A stretch of 64,000 nucleotides of DNA from Aminobacter carboxidus (GTDB lineage: Bacteria; Pseudomonadota; Alphaproteobacteria; Rhizobiales; Rhizobiaceae). Made by a program: the position numbers and the translations under genes. A model generated the notes under the pieces. That model was not told where the DNA came from, did no database searches, and saw only the letters and a list, made by a program, of their open reading frames with translations. Below, in pieces: positions 46,871 to 54,604 of the stretch (positions within the stretch are counted from its first letter, which is position 1; every line of letters begins with the position of its first letter). The stretch covers positions 1,178,001 to 1,242,000 of the forward strand of contig NZ_JACZEP010000001.1 of NCBI RefSeq assembly GCF_014863355.1, given 5' to 3'.

Positions 46871-46975
46871 AACGACACCCGCCAGGGGAGGAGGTCTGGC
46901 GGGTGTGTTAAGGTGGTCAGCTCATCGGGAGGAAGAAGCTGACCGGATCCGTCCAGGTCGGGGAGGAGGTCGACC
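46871..46975 (-). ncRNA. Anti-Shine-Dalgarno hairpin RNA, unit C (next to DUF1127)
   Basis: Hairpins GGTCG/CGACC (46956-46975), GTCAGCT/AGCTGAC (46916-46943) and ACACCCGCCA/TGGCGGGTGT (46875-46906), with minus-strand loops CCTCCTCCCC, TTCCTCCCG and CCTCCTCCCC. It begins 18 bases after the stop of the second DUF1127 gene in transcript order, so a shared primary transcript that is later processed is likely. It lacks the AAAACG/CGTTTT outer stem of unit A. Confidence 0.7.
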
Positions 46976-46992
46976 CTGACGGAAGCTCTGAA

Positions 46993-47133
46993 TTAGATAG
47001 CGCGGCGGGCGATCGACTGGATCTCGCCACGATTGATGCCGAGATCGGCAAGCTGGCGGTTCGACAGACGGCCAAGCTCGTTCACCGTCTCGCGATAAGC
47101 GCGCCAGTTACGGTAAGTGCGGAGCAAGTTCAT
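46993..47133 (-). CDS. DUF1127 microprotein, second copy
   Basis: 46 residues, MNLLRTYRNWRAYRETVNEL followed by GRLSNRQLADLGINRGEI and ending ARRAI. This is the DUF1127 pattern: a basic, aromatic N-terminal helix and the S-N-R-x-L-x-D-L-G-I motif. Arg-rich DUF1127 proteins bind RNA in Rhodobacter (CcaF1) and affect phosphate, carbon and stress functions in Agrobacterium. It is too short for many gene finders. It lies between the first DUF1127 gene (51-base gap) and the structured-RNA units. Confidence 0.9.
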   Translation of the reverse strand: MNLLRTYRNWRAYRETVNELGRLSNRQLADLGINRGEIQSIARRAI

Positions 47134-47184
47134 TTTAGTTCTCTTTTCGGTTCGGACAGGTAGGTCGGGTAGATCGGCTTCGGT

Positions 47185-47325
47185 TTAGATCGCCTTGCGA
47201 GCGACGAAGTGGATGTCGCTGCGGGTAATGCCGAGGTCGGTCAGTTCACGGTTCGACAGGCGGCTCAGCTCGGAGACAGTGTCACGGTAGCGGCGCCAGT
47301 TGCGGTAATTGCGGATCAGGTTCAT
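47185..47325 (-). CDS. DUF1127 microprotein, first copy
   Basis: 46 residues, MNLIRNYRNWRRYRDTVSEL followed by SRLSNRELTDLGITRSDI and ending ARKAI. It is a close paralogue of the neighbouring copy, so a tandem duplication. AAGGG lies about ten bases before ATG 47325; the longer reading to 47421 crosses the promoter and is unlikely. It heads the minus-strand unit of two DUF1127 genes and three RNA units. Confidence 0.9.
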   Translation of the reverse strand: MNLIRNYRNWRRYRDTVSELSRLSNRELTDLGITRSDIHFVARKAI

Positions 47326-47370
47326 CTTCGTTTTCCCTTCGTCTTCTTTTCTCTTCTGTGTACGGGGCGT

Positions 47371-47399
47371 AGATAGGATGCCCTTGCCTAAAATTGAAG
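47371..47399 (-). promoter_or_regulatory. RpoH-like promoter for the DUF1127/RNA unit
   Basis: On the minus strand CTTCAA (47394-47399), a 17-base spacer and CTATCT (47371-47376). This is one mismatch in each box from the CTTGAA/CTATAT pattern of alphaproteobacterial RpoH. It leaves a leader of about 40 bases before ATG 47325. Confidence 0.5.
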
Positions 47400-47417
47400 C
47401 GCTATGCTCGCATGGCA

Positions 47418-47438
47418 GCAATGCGTTTTGTGCATTGC
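47418..47438. repeat. Inverted repeat upstream of the DUF1127 promoter
   Basis: GCAATGC (47418-47424), seven-base spacer, GCATTGC (47432-47438). It sits just upstream of the putative -35 box and may be a regulator site. Confidence 0.45.
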
Positions 47439-47459
47439 AACATTAATGGGCATTAAGCC

Positions 47460-47481
47460 TTCGGTCATAATTGTGACCGAA
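47460..47481. promoter_or_regulatory. Palindromic operator candidate in the divergent intergenic region
   Basis: TTCGGTCA (47460-47467), TAATTG, TGACCGAA (47474-47481): perfect 8-base arms. It lies between the minus-strand DUF1127 unit and the plus-strand DUF2157 gene (67 bases before its start) and could serve either. The regulator is not identifiable. Confidence 0.5.
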
Positions 47482-47548
47482 TCTGAAATTCGCCATGATG
47501 ACAACGGCTTGGCCTTGATACGGTCCGCCGGGCAGGGGGAAGCGACAT

Positions 47549-48652
47549 ATGGCGAGCTACGCCACCAAGGTGAAGAATGACATCGGCCGTTGGGTCGAGA
47601 GCGGACTTGTCGACCGCGCGACCGGCGACGCGCTTGTTCGCGATGTCGAGGCCAACGAGCGCAACGGGCTCAATTTCGGTTCGATCCTCGCCATTATGGC
47701 GGCACTGCTGTTTGCGGCAGCGATCCTGATCCTCGTCGCGGCCAATTGGGAAGCGATACCGCGCGCTGCGCGCGTATGCGCGTTGTTTGCCGTGATCTTT
47801 GTGGGCTACGTCGGCGGCGCCGTGCTCAAGCAGCGTGACCATGGCGGCTTTGCCGAAGCCTTGTGGCTGATCGGTGCCGCGGCCTTTGGCGGTTCCATCG
47901 CGCTGATCGGCCAGATGTATCATTTTTCCGGCGACGAGGCCTCGGCCGTCGTCACCTGGAGCATCGGCACAGCCATCGCCGCAGCGGCACTGCGCTCCAA
48001 TGCGCTGACCGTGGCCGCCGTCGGCATCGCCGACGCATGGCTGGTGATGAAGGGCTTCGAGCTGTTCCGTCGCTCGGAGTTCCCGCATCTCTTTATAACA
48101 TTCATGGCAGTGTTCTGGGCGCTGTCGTTCTGGACGCAGAGCCGCGCTGCCCGGCATCTGATCGCGCTTTCGGTCATTCTATATGCAGTGCTGCTCGGCT
48201 TTCACTACGAGTCGCTCGAGGTCGGGCTGGTGCTTGCGCTGGTCTCGGCGGCACTTCTTGCCGTTGCAGCGCTTGCGCCTGCGGCCTCGGAGCATATTGC
48301 CCAGCTTGGCGGGCGACTGCCCCTGCATGCGCTGATCGGATTCCTCTCCGGCATGGGCATGGTGCAACTCGACCAGATCGATGACGGCGGCTTTGTCATC
48401 GCGGCCGCCGTTGCGCTGGCGGTCATTGCAACAGTGATTGTATTTCTTGGCCGCGAGGGCCGTGGCTTGCGCTGGATCGCCTATGTCGGCTTCGCCTTCG
48501 AACTTGCCGTCATCTACCTGGTGACGGTCGGCTCCATGCTCGGCACGGCGGGCTTCTTCTTCGCAGCTGCACTCATTCTCGCCGGCCTCGCCTATGCGAT
48601 CATCCGCATTGAACGGCGCATGAAATCACAGCCAGCTCAGGGAGCAGCATGA
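47549..48652 (+). CDS. DUF2157 domain membrane protein
   Basis: 367 residues. A cytoplasmic N-terminal helix-rich segment (DIGRWVESGLVDRATGDALVRDVEA) is the DUF2157 opening, followed by about ten membrane helices. AANWEAIPRAARV and GQMYHFSGDEA are further family marks. Function is unknown. GGGGGAA precedes ATG 47549. Its stop overlaps the start of a GDYXXLXY protein gene; the two families are commonly paired. Confidence 0.87.
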   Translation: MASYATKVKNDIGRWVESGLVDRATGDALVRDVEANERNGLNFGSILAIMAALLFAAAILILVAANWEAIPRAARVCALFAVIFVGYVGGAVLKQRDHGGFAEALWLIGAAAFGGSIALIGQMYHFSGDEASAVVTWSIGTAIAAAALRSNALTVAAVGIADAWLVMKGFELFRRSEFPHLFITFMAVFWALSFWTQSRAARHLIALSVILYAVLLGFHYESLEVGLVLALVSAALLAVAALAPAASEHIAQLGGRLPLHALIGFLSGMGMVQLDQIDDGGFVIAAAVALAVIATVIVFLGREGRGLRWIAYVGFAFELAVIYLVTVGSMLGTAGFFFAAALILAGLAYAIIRIERRMKSQPAQGAA

Positions 48653-49257
48653 TGGCCCGCTACAAGCTCGTTGTCGCCGCCATCGTACTGGCACTGGCGC
48701 AGATCGGCTTCCTCGGCTGGATGATCGTTGGGCGCGCGGCGATATTGCGCGATGGCAAGGAGGTCCTGCTCAAGGTTGAACCAGTCGATCCGCGCGACCT
48801 GTTGCGCGGCGATTATGTCCGGCTCGGCTACGACATTTCGCGCATAGAGGTGGAAAAGATTGCCAACCTGCCGCAGGGCGAAGCCGCGACCGCGGAAGGC
48901 CCAATCATCGTGCGCCTGAAAAAGGATGCCGACGGCTTTTGGCGGGCGACGTCAGCTTGGCTCGGAGCGGCCACGACTCCCGCACCAGATGATGAGGTCG
49001 ATCTGCTGGGCCAGGTCTCCAATGGCTGGAGCCTGACGCCTGGTTCAACCATCAGTGTCGACTACGGCATCGAACGGTTCTACGTGCCCGAAGGCGAGGG
49101 GCTGGCGATCGAGGAGGAGATGCGCAAGCGAAACGCCGGCGCGGAGCCCGAACTGCGCAGCTTCGGGATCAAGGTAGCGGTGGCGAGCGACGGCAGCGGC
49201 CAGATCAAGGCGCTGATGGACGGCGACACCATGCTTTTCGTAGAGCCGCTTTACTAG
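48649..49257 (+). CDS. GDYXXLXY-domain protein
   Basis: 202 residues. One N-terminal membrane helix (LVVAAIVLALAQIGFLGWMIV) is followed by a periplasmic domain with the name-giving motif LLRGDYVRLGYDIS near residue 57. FYVPEGEGLAIEEEMR is conserved too. Function is unknown; the pairing with DUF2157 suggests a joint membrane complex. The start overlaps the preceding stop (ATGATG). Confidence 0.87.
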   Translation: MMARYKLVVAAIVLALAQIGFLGWMIVGRAAILRDGKEVLLKVEPVDPRDLLRGDYVRLGYDISRIEVEKIANLPQGEAATAEGPIIVRLKKDADGFWRATSAWLGAATTPAPDDEVDLLGQVSNGWSLTPGSTISVDYGIERFYVPEGEGLAIEEEMRKRNAGAEPELRSFGIKVAVASDGSGQIKALMDGDTMLFVEPLY

Positions 49258-49280
49258 GACAGAGCAACGCCCCTGATGCT

Positions 49281-50858
49281 TTACCAGGGGACGTGCAGTA
49301 CTTCGATCTTGGGCAGGCCGAGCGGAACGATGCCGAGATCCTTGGCAAGCGCCGCAAAGCCTTCGGTCTCGAGCAGGAACTTGTAGGGAATTTCCGGGAA
49401 ATTGAGCCCACCGCGATGCAGTGCTGCATCGACAAGCAGCATTGCACCACCAACGCCGTCGAGATTGACGCTTTCGACGTCGCGCAGATCGCTGAGATAC
49501 AACCGCCGCCCGCCCTTGGCCGGAGGCTGATAGAGCCCGTTTCGCATCGCCCGCCAGTAGCGGTAGTCTCGCTGATGGCTGGTGGTGACGAAGCTGTTGA
49601 GGTCGAAGCTGCCCTCGCCGGAGACTTTTGTGCAGTCCGGCGTCACGATCCGCCGTCCTGTCTCGGTCAGTCGCGCGACGATGTCGGTCGGGTATCGCCA
49701 TACGTCGATGTCGATCCACAGCGCCCAGTCGTCGCTTTCGTCGAGGCCATGCTCAATAAGGTGATTGCGTATGGCGGCGATTCCAGCGCGCCGCACGCGT
49801 TGCAAGTGGGGCTTCCAACGTTTCGAGCGATCTAGTTTTTTGCCCAGAGACTTCCTGAGCAAGATCACGTCGCGGTATAGGTCCTTAAGCGGCGCTGTCG
49901 CTTCCTTCAGTCGCTCCCAGCTTCCATCGGTGCTGTCGCCTTCGCAGAACACCAGCTTGATGCACTCCTTAGGGTGCTCCAGACGCGCCAACGCTGCCAG
50001 GCTTGGACCGATATGGTCGGCGGCGTCTCTGAGTGGGATAAGGATGGCAAGGTTTTTTCCGGAAGGCGGCAGGCGTTTGACGACTGCCGGGTCCACTGCG
50101 GCTTGAGCTGCCGCCATGTCCATCTGCGCGCCCTTGGTGAGCTCATGGCGAATGCGATAAAATGCGCTCCTTAGGTGCTCCAGAACCGATGGTGGTTTGC
50201 TGCGAATCCACCAGGTTCCACTCCAGTGGTGGATCGACAGTGTTGGCGAAGAGGCTGTCGGGTCAATCGCGGCGGTGCCGTTTCTGTCGGTTGGGGCGAA
50301 CAGGGCGCTGGGATGGATCGTCAAGGCGCCTTGGTCGGCATAGCTGAGTTGAGCGCCCGTGAGCATGCACGGCCCCGTAGCGTCGAGCACGTCGCGAGCG
50401 TTTCGCATCGCCGGCAAGCCCGCGATAAGATGCTCCCAGAAAGGATGCGCTTTAGGGCTCGCCATCGTGCCGTTGAACAACAAATAGGGCAGATTGCGGA
50501 CGCGGATCTGATCCTGTGCATGGATATCGGGCTCCTTGCACAAGACGACACGATCTTCGTGCATGATCGCTTCGAAAGGCCCGATGCACTCGCAATCGAG
50601 GTCAGCATAGACGCCACCGAAATGGTGCAGCAGCATGTAGCGTGCGGCGTCTGCGCGCTGAACGCCATTCCAATAGCTGCAATAAGTTGGCAGATACTGG
50701 GGATAATGCTCGGCGACAAAGTCGAGAAGCATCCTGTCGCTCCACAAGATGTGACGCCAACCCGGGTTATGTTTTTCCCAACTCTTCGACCAGGCGAGGA
50801 AATTCTCGGGAATGCTATCGGTCTTCCAAGTCTGGTGAAGAATTTTGGGAATTGTCAT
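49281..50858 (-). CDS. Two-domain glycosyltransferase (GT32-like plus Anp1/GT-A-like)
   Basis: 525 residues, apparently two catalytic domains. Residues 1-215 match the sugar-binding GT32/OCH1-like type: IPKILHQTWKTDSIP, RADAARYMLLHHFGGVYADLDCE with the DxD at 86-88. Residues 265-525 form a second GT-A domain (LAILIPLRDAADHIGPSLAAL, FCEGDSTDGSWE) with DxD at 383-385 (WALWIDIDVWRYP) that reads like Anp1-type mannosyltransferases. Both DxD pairs are intact, so both could be active. It probably builds a surface polysaccharide or glycolipid. The next gene upstream on the same strand is a GT4 enzyme (91-base gap). Confidence 0.78.
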   Translation of the reverse strand: MTIPKILHQTWKTDSIPENFLAWSKSWEKHNPGWRHILWSDRMLLDFVAEHYPQYLPTYCSYWNGVQRADAARYMLLHHFGGVYADLDCECIGPFEAIMHEDRVVLCKEPDIHAQDQIRVRNLPYLLFNGTMASPKAHPFWEHLIAGLPAMRNARDVLDATGPCMLTGAQLSYADQGALTIHPSALFAPTDRNGTAAIDPTASSPTLSIHHWSGTWWIRSKPPSVLEHLRSAFYRIRHELTKGAQMDMAAAQAAVDPAVVKRLPPSGKNLAILIPLRDAADHIGPSLAALARLEHPKECIKLVFCEGDSTDGSWERLKEATAPLKDLYRDVILLRKSLGKKLDRSKRWKPHLQRVRRAGIAAIRNHLIEHGLDESDDWALWIDIDVWRYPTDIVARLTETGRRIVTPDCTKVSGEGSFDLNSFVTTSHQRDYRYWRAMRNGLYQPPAKGGRRLYLSDLRDVESVNLDGVGGAMLLVDAALHRGGLNFPEIPYKFLLETEGFAALAKDLGIVPLGLPKIEVLHVPW

Positions 50859-50949
50859 GCAATGCCGATCAAACTCGTCTTTCAGTCATGCTGCGAGTCA
50901 TGACATTATTAGTCGAGGCTGATCAAGCTGTTATCGAGGGTTTCTCGGA

Positions 50950-52302
50950 TCAAACGAGACTGGACCTGACGGCGGCCGCGATGGCTTGCGGACCAAAGCG
51001 TTGCGAGACCGTTTCGCGGGCGCGCCGCCGCCGCGCCTGAAGCCAGCCGGGATCGCTGCACAATGCGACTGTGCGTGCCGCGAGTTCGTCGTCGGTCTCG
51101 GCAAAGTCGATGTCGACGCCGTCAACCAGACCGAGGCCCTCCGCTGCCAGCCGGGTGGCGATGACCGGCAGGCCCCAGGCCATCGCTTCCAGTATCTTGA
51201 GGCGCGTGCCGCCGCCGCTGACGAGCGGCACGACGGCCAGGTGCGCGCGGCGATAAAGCTCCGCCAGATCGTCTGGATTGGCGATGAGTTCGACATCGGG
51301 CAGGGCGGCCACGTCGGCAAGGCTGCGGTGGGGGCTGCGTCCGGCGATGATCAGCTTTACGCCGCCGAGTGCGGTTTGCATCCGCGGCAGAATCTGCGTT
51401 GCCAGCCTGCGCGCCGCTTCGAGGTTGGGAGGGTAGTTGAGGTGGCCGATGAACAGTAGCGTCGGCTGGCCATGGGCCATTGCGGGCTGGTCGGCCAATT
51501 GTTCGGGGATGAGGTCGAACCGGGGGACGCCATTTGGAATGACATCGGCATTGGCACGGCCGCCGGACAAGCCGCGCAGCCTTTCGCGATCCTGCTCCGA
51601 GCAGACCCAGACCTTGTCCACCAAGCGCAGCGACCGCAACTCCATGTCTCGCATGCGCCTGACATGGCGGGTCTTCTTCGAAAACAGCCTGGCCAGCCAG
51701 CCGGACTCCGGCATCATCTGCCGCGCAAGGTCGGATTCGATGTTGTGCATGTCGAGCACGAGTGTCGGCGCCAGCGGCCGCAGATGCGAAAGCAGGGGAA
51801 ACAGCGGAATGCCCTCGACGACTATGGTGTCGGGCTTGAAGTCGCGCGCCACCGCCAAGAGGCGCGAAAGCGCAATTTGGGGGATGCGCGTGTCAAGGGG
51901 GGTCTGGCGCTTGGTGAGGCGCGGCGAAGTCGCAGCCTCGGCGGGGTTGGTGAGGGCCAGTGTCGTGATGCGGCTGTCGTCGAGCTTCGCCGGTGCAGAT
52001 GCTTCACGCACCGAAATCACCAACACGTCGCCAAGCGTGGCCAGTGCCTGGGCATTCTGCCAGTTGCGCAGATCTCCGCCCGAGACGGGCGGCCAGACGG
52101 CGTCGGACGCGACGAGCAGGGTGCGTCGGGAAGCCGACAGACTGTTGCTGTCGACTGTTGTAGCGGCGCCTATGGGATTTGTCGGTGCGTGCACGGCTGG
52201 ATCACTCTCGTTCAGAGGTTTCAGGTCCGCCGGGCAGAGCGAGTTGGATGCGGTCGAATAGCAGAAACGGCAGGGGCCGTCACCTGATTCCGCCGTTTGC
52301 AC
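50950..52302 (-). CDS. Glycosyltransferase family 4 protein
   Basis: GT-B fold transferase, about 450 residues. The N-terminal half begins TLLVASDAVWPPVSGGDLRN, and the nucleotide-sugar part carries GVPRFDLIP, LLFIGHLNYPPNLEAARRL and SGGGTRLKILEAMAWGLPVIAT with the catalytic-site Glu. The start is uncertain: GTG 52302 has no ribosome binding site, and about 60 residues before the fold look unstructured; GTG 52194 is an alternative. It lies with the two-domain transferase on the minus strand. Confidence 0.83.
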   Translation of the reverse strand: MQTAESGDGPCRFCYSTASNSLCPADLKPLNESDPAVHAPTNPIGAATTVDSNSLSASRRTLLVASDAVWPPVSGGDLRNWQNAQALATLGDVLVISVREASAPAKLDDSRITTLALTNPAEAATSPRLTKRQTPLDTRIPQIALSRLLAVARDFKPDTIVVEGIPLFPLLSHLRPLAPTLVLDMHNIESDLARQMMPESGWLARLFSKKTRHVRRMRDMELRSLRLVDKVWVCSEQDRERLRGLSGGRANADVIPNGVPRFDLIPEQLADQPAMAHGQPTLLFIGHLNYPPNLEAARRLATQILPRMQTALGGVKLIIAGRSPHRSLADVAALPDVELIANPDDLAELYRRAHLAVVPLVSGGGTRLKILEAMAWGLPVIATRLAAEGLGLVDGVDIDFAETDDELAARTVALCSDPGWLQARRRRARETVSQRFGPQAIAAAVRSSLV

Positions 52303-52358
52303 ATGTCATTGCCATTTGAGCGATGCCTCCAATCGGGAGGGTAACCAGATTGGCGGAG

Positions 52359-53261
52359 CTACAGCGCTCCCTCGGAACTCGCCTGCATCAGGTGGCGACG
52401 GAGCAGGGCCGAGGCGAAGCTGTAGTCCCCCGACTCGATCGCGCGCAGTATCGAAAGATGGTCCCCGGCGGACTCGCGCAGCCGCGATTCGCTGAGATGC
52501 GAGAAGTCGCTTAGCTCGGTCATGTGGCGCAGGCTGTTCTGGCGCTGCAGGCTCTGCACCAGGAAACGGTTGTTCGACCACGAGACGATGGTTTCGTGAA
52601 AACGCGCATTGACCGTGAACCACTCGTTGCGGCTGATCTCGTGGATCGGGCGGTTCAGCATGGCCGTCTGTTCACGCTCGATCACGTGCAACTGGTCCAT
52701 TTTCGGCGCGTAGCCGGGAACAAGCAGCGCGTTGCATTCGACGATCAGGCGGAATTCGTAGCTTTCATCGACGGCCTCCTTGCTGACCAGGGCTTCCGCG
52801 AACTGCCAGCCATGGCCGGCCCTGCGGGCAACAAGGCCCTCCGTCGACATTCGCATGAGCGTGCGCCTGACAGCGCCGCGTGTCGTTGAAAACTGCTCCA
52901 GCAGCTCGGTTTCAGAGACTTCCTCGGCGATCCTGCCGGAGGCGCGCGCCTCCATGATCTGATTGTAGAGGTTTTCCGTCTCCGACTGGCCGATGATCTC
53001 GCCGACGGCATCGTTGCCAGGTTCCCGGGCAAGTTGCAGGCCGCGGGTCGGCGAGTGTTCGATGAGCCCCTCGTTCACAAACAGTTGCAATGCCTGTCGT
53101 AGCGGTGTGCGCGACACGCCGAGCTCGCGCGCCAGCGCGGTCTCAGAAATACGCTCCTTCACCGACCAGCGCCCCTGGTTGATCAGTGCAAGCACCTTCT
53201 GCGCCACGTCGGCCTGCAGATTGCTGAGCGTCGCAGCGTGTTCCAGAGGTTCCGTCTCCAT
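52359..53261 (-). CDS. GntR family regulator with two winged-helix segments and FCD domain
   Basis: 300 residues. A GntR winged helix at about 20-80 (RISETALARELGVSRTPLRQ, LFVNEGLIEHSPTRGLQL) is followed by a second, similar segment at about 100-165 (EVSETELLEQFSTTRGAVRR, MSTEGLVARRAGHGWQF). An FCD ligand domain follows (EFRLIVECNALL, FHETIVSWSNNRFLV, HLSILRAIESGDYSFASALL). ATG 53261 has GAGG upstream. It is divergent from the C45-ABC-amidase operon and very probably its regulator. Confidence 0.85.
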   Translation of the reverse strand: METEPLEHAATLSNLQADVAQKVLALINQGRWSVKERISETALARELGVSRTPLRQALQLFVNEGLIEHSPTRGLQLAREPGNDAVGEIIGQSETENLYNQIMEARASGRIAEEVSETELLEQFSTTRGAVRRTLMRMSTEGLVARRAGHGWQFAEALVSKEAVDESYEFRLIVECNALLVPGYAPKMDQLHVIEREQTAMLNRPIHEISRNEWFTVNARFHETIVSWSNNRFLVQSLQRQNSLRHMTELSDFSHLSESRLRESAGDHLSILRAIESGDYSFASALLRRHLMQASSEGAL

Positions 53262-53383
53262 GCTGCCTCGTCTGCCCATCCCGCAGCGGTTCTGCGCTGC
53301 ATCCAGATGGACTATATGGCGGCGGCATAGGCAAAACAAGTGTACCTATAGAATGCAAAATCCATAAAATTAACGATGGAGTG

Positions 53384-53412
53384 TGGACATCGGTTTTTTG
53401 TAGCGATATAGA
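53384..53412 (+). promoter_or_regulatory. Sigma-70-type promoter of the C45/ABC/amidase operon
   Basis: TGGACA (53384-53389), 17 bases, TATAGA (53407-53412), 26 bases before the ATG. A related A/T-rich sequence occurs twice in the divergent gap: TATAGAATGCAAAAT (53347-53361) and TATAGAACTGAAAT (53407-53420). The second overlaps the -10 box and both are candidate operator half-sites. The 177-base gap is clearly richer in A+T than the surrounding genes. Confidence 0.6.
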
Positions 53413-53438
53413 ACTGAAATGAACTTTACGGAGCAGGC

Positions 53439-54602
53439 ATGCAAGTCGACCCCTTTCCTCTCGTGACATTGTCGGGTGGCGCCTATGAGCGCGGGCGGCA
53501 GTACGGCGCACTGCTAACGGGCAGGATCGCGCTCAGCGCTAAGCTTTACGGCGGGGCGCTGGAGAAGATCGGCTTTGCCGACGACCGCCGCATCGCGCTT
53601 ATCCGGTCTTATGCCGATCGCATTGCCGAGTTCGACGAAAGCTATGTCGAGGAAATGCGTGGCATCGCCGATGGCTCGGGCATCGCCTTCGAAGACATCG
53701 TGATGATCAACGCGCGGACCGAGATCGTGGCTGCGGCGGGCGCCGAGATGGGCGTCGACGAAGATCCCGACGACGGCTGCACCGGTGTGATCGTCATGCC
53801 GGAGCGCAGCACGACCGGCACCTTGCTTCACGCCCAGAACTGGGACTGGCGCGTCGAGTGTGCGGAAACGGGTGTCGTGCTTCGCGTCCGGAGCGGCGAT
53901 CGGGGTCCGGATTTCCTGACCTTCGTCGAGGCGGGTGGCCTTGCCCGCAGTGGCTTCAATGCGGCCGGAACGTCGATTACGGCAAACTACCTCGAGTGTG
54001 AGCGCGACTTCACCCAGCAAGGCGTGCCGCTCGGCGCCATCCGCCGCAAGGTGCTGGAGGGCGAGCATTTCGCCAAAGCGATCAAGGCTGTCGCCACCAC
54101 GCCGAAGTCGTGCTCGAACAACATCATGATCGCGTCGTCCGCGGGCTTCGGCATCGACTTCGAATGTGCGCCGGACGAAGCGTTTCCCCTCTACCCACAG
54201 GATGGGCTTCTCGTTCACGCCAATCACTGGGTGAGCCCTGTTGCCCTGTCGAAGCTGCGCGACACCGGCATCCCGCACGTGCCGGAAAGCCATTATCGCG
54301 ACTGGCGGGTGAAGCGTATTCTCGACGAGCGCGGCGACAAACTCGGGCGCGGCGACCTGAAGGCCGCGCTGTTCGACGACTTCCTCGCACCTTACTCCGT
54401 ATGCCGCCCGCCGCGGGAAAACGAGTCGAACAACATCTCGACCACGGTCGCCATGATCGTGATCGATTCCTCCCGGGGCTTCATGGAAATCGCGCCGCTG
54501 CCGGCGCTCAACAAGAATTTCCGGACCTACGCCCTCGACGATGCCCATCTGCTGCCCGACGACGCCGCGCCGCGGGCCGAGTCGCTGCAGGTTGGAAGCT
54601 AG
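53439..54602 (+). CDS. C45 family autoproteolytic acyltransferase/hydrolase
   Basis: Ntn-hydrolase of the acyl-CoA:6-aminopenicillanate acyltransferase (IAT) family. 387 residues. Family IAT cuts itself at a Gly-Cys bond and the new N-terminal Cys is the nucleophile; here this is Gly113-Cys114 in DDGCTGVIVM. The pro-part (1-113) has SGGAYERGRQYGAL and GIAFEDIVMINARTEI. HAQNWDWRVE and SNNIMIASSAGFGIDFE follow the nucleophile, as in the family. No signal peptide. It probably breaks or forms an amide with an acyl group. First gene of the operon, two bases from the permease gene. Confidence 0.88.
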   Translation: MQVDPFPLVTLSGGAYERGRQYGALLTGRIALSAKLYGGALEKIGFADDRRIALIRSYADRIAEFDESYVEEMRGIADGSGIAFEDIVMINARTEIVAAAGAEMGVDEDPDDGCTGVIVMPERSTTGTLLHAQNWDWRVECAETGVVLRVRSGDRGPDFLTFVEAGGLARSGFNAAGTSITANYLECERDFTQQGVPLGAIRRKVLEGEHFAKAIKAVATTPKSCSNNIMIASSAGFGIDFECAPDEAFPLYPQDGLLVHANHWVSPVALSKLRDTGIPHVPESHYRDWRVKRILDERGDKLGRGDLKAALFDDFLAPYSVCRPPRENESNNISTTVAMIVIDSSRGFMEIAPLPALNKNFRTYALDDAHLLPDDAAPRAESLQVGS

Positions 54603-54604
54603 CC

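Noticed and set aside
46436-46942. Plus-strand open frame of 168 codons through the hairpin region
   Set aside because: The protein would be an internal repeat dictated by the RNA units and starts inside the secreted-protein gene.
46562-46975. CRISPR array
   Set aside because: The repeated blocks are about 107 bases long, internally structured and separated by partly similar sequence; there are no short identical repeats with unique spacers and no cas genes.
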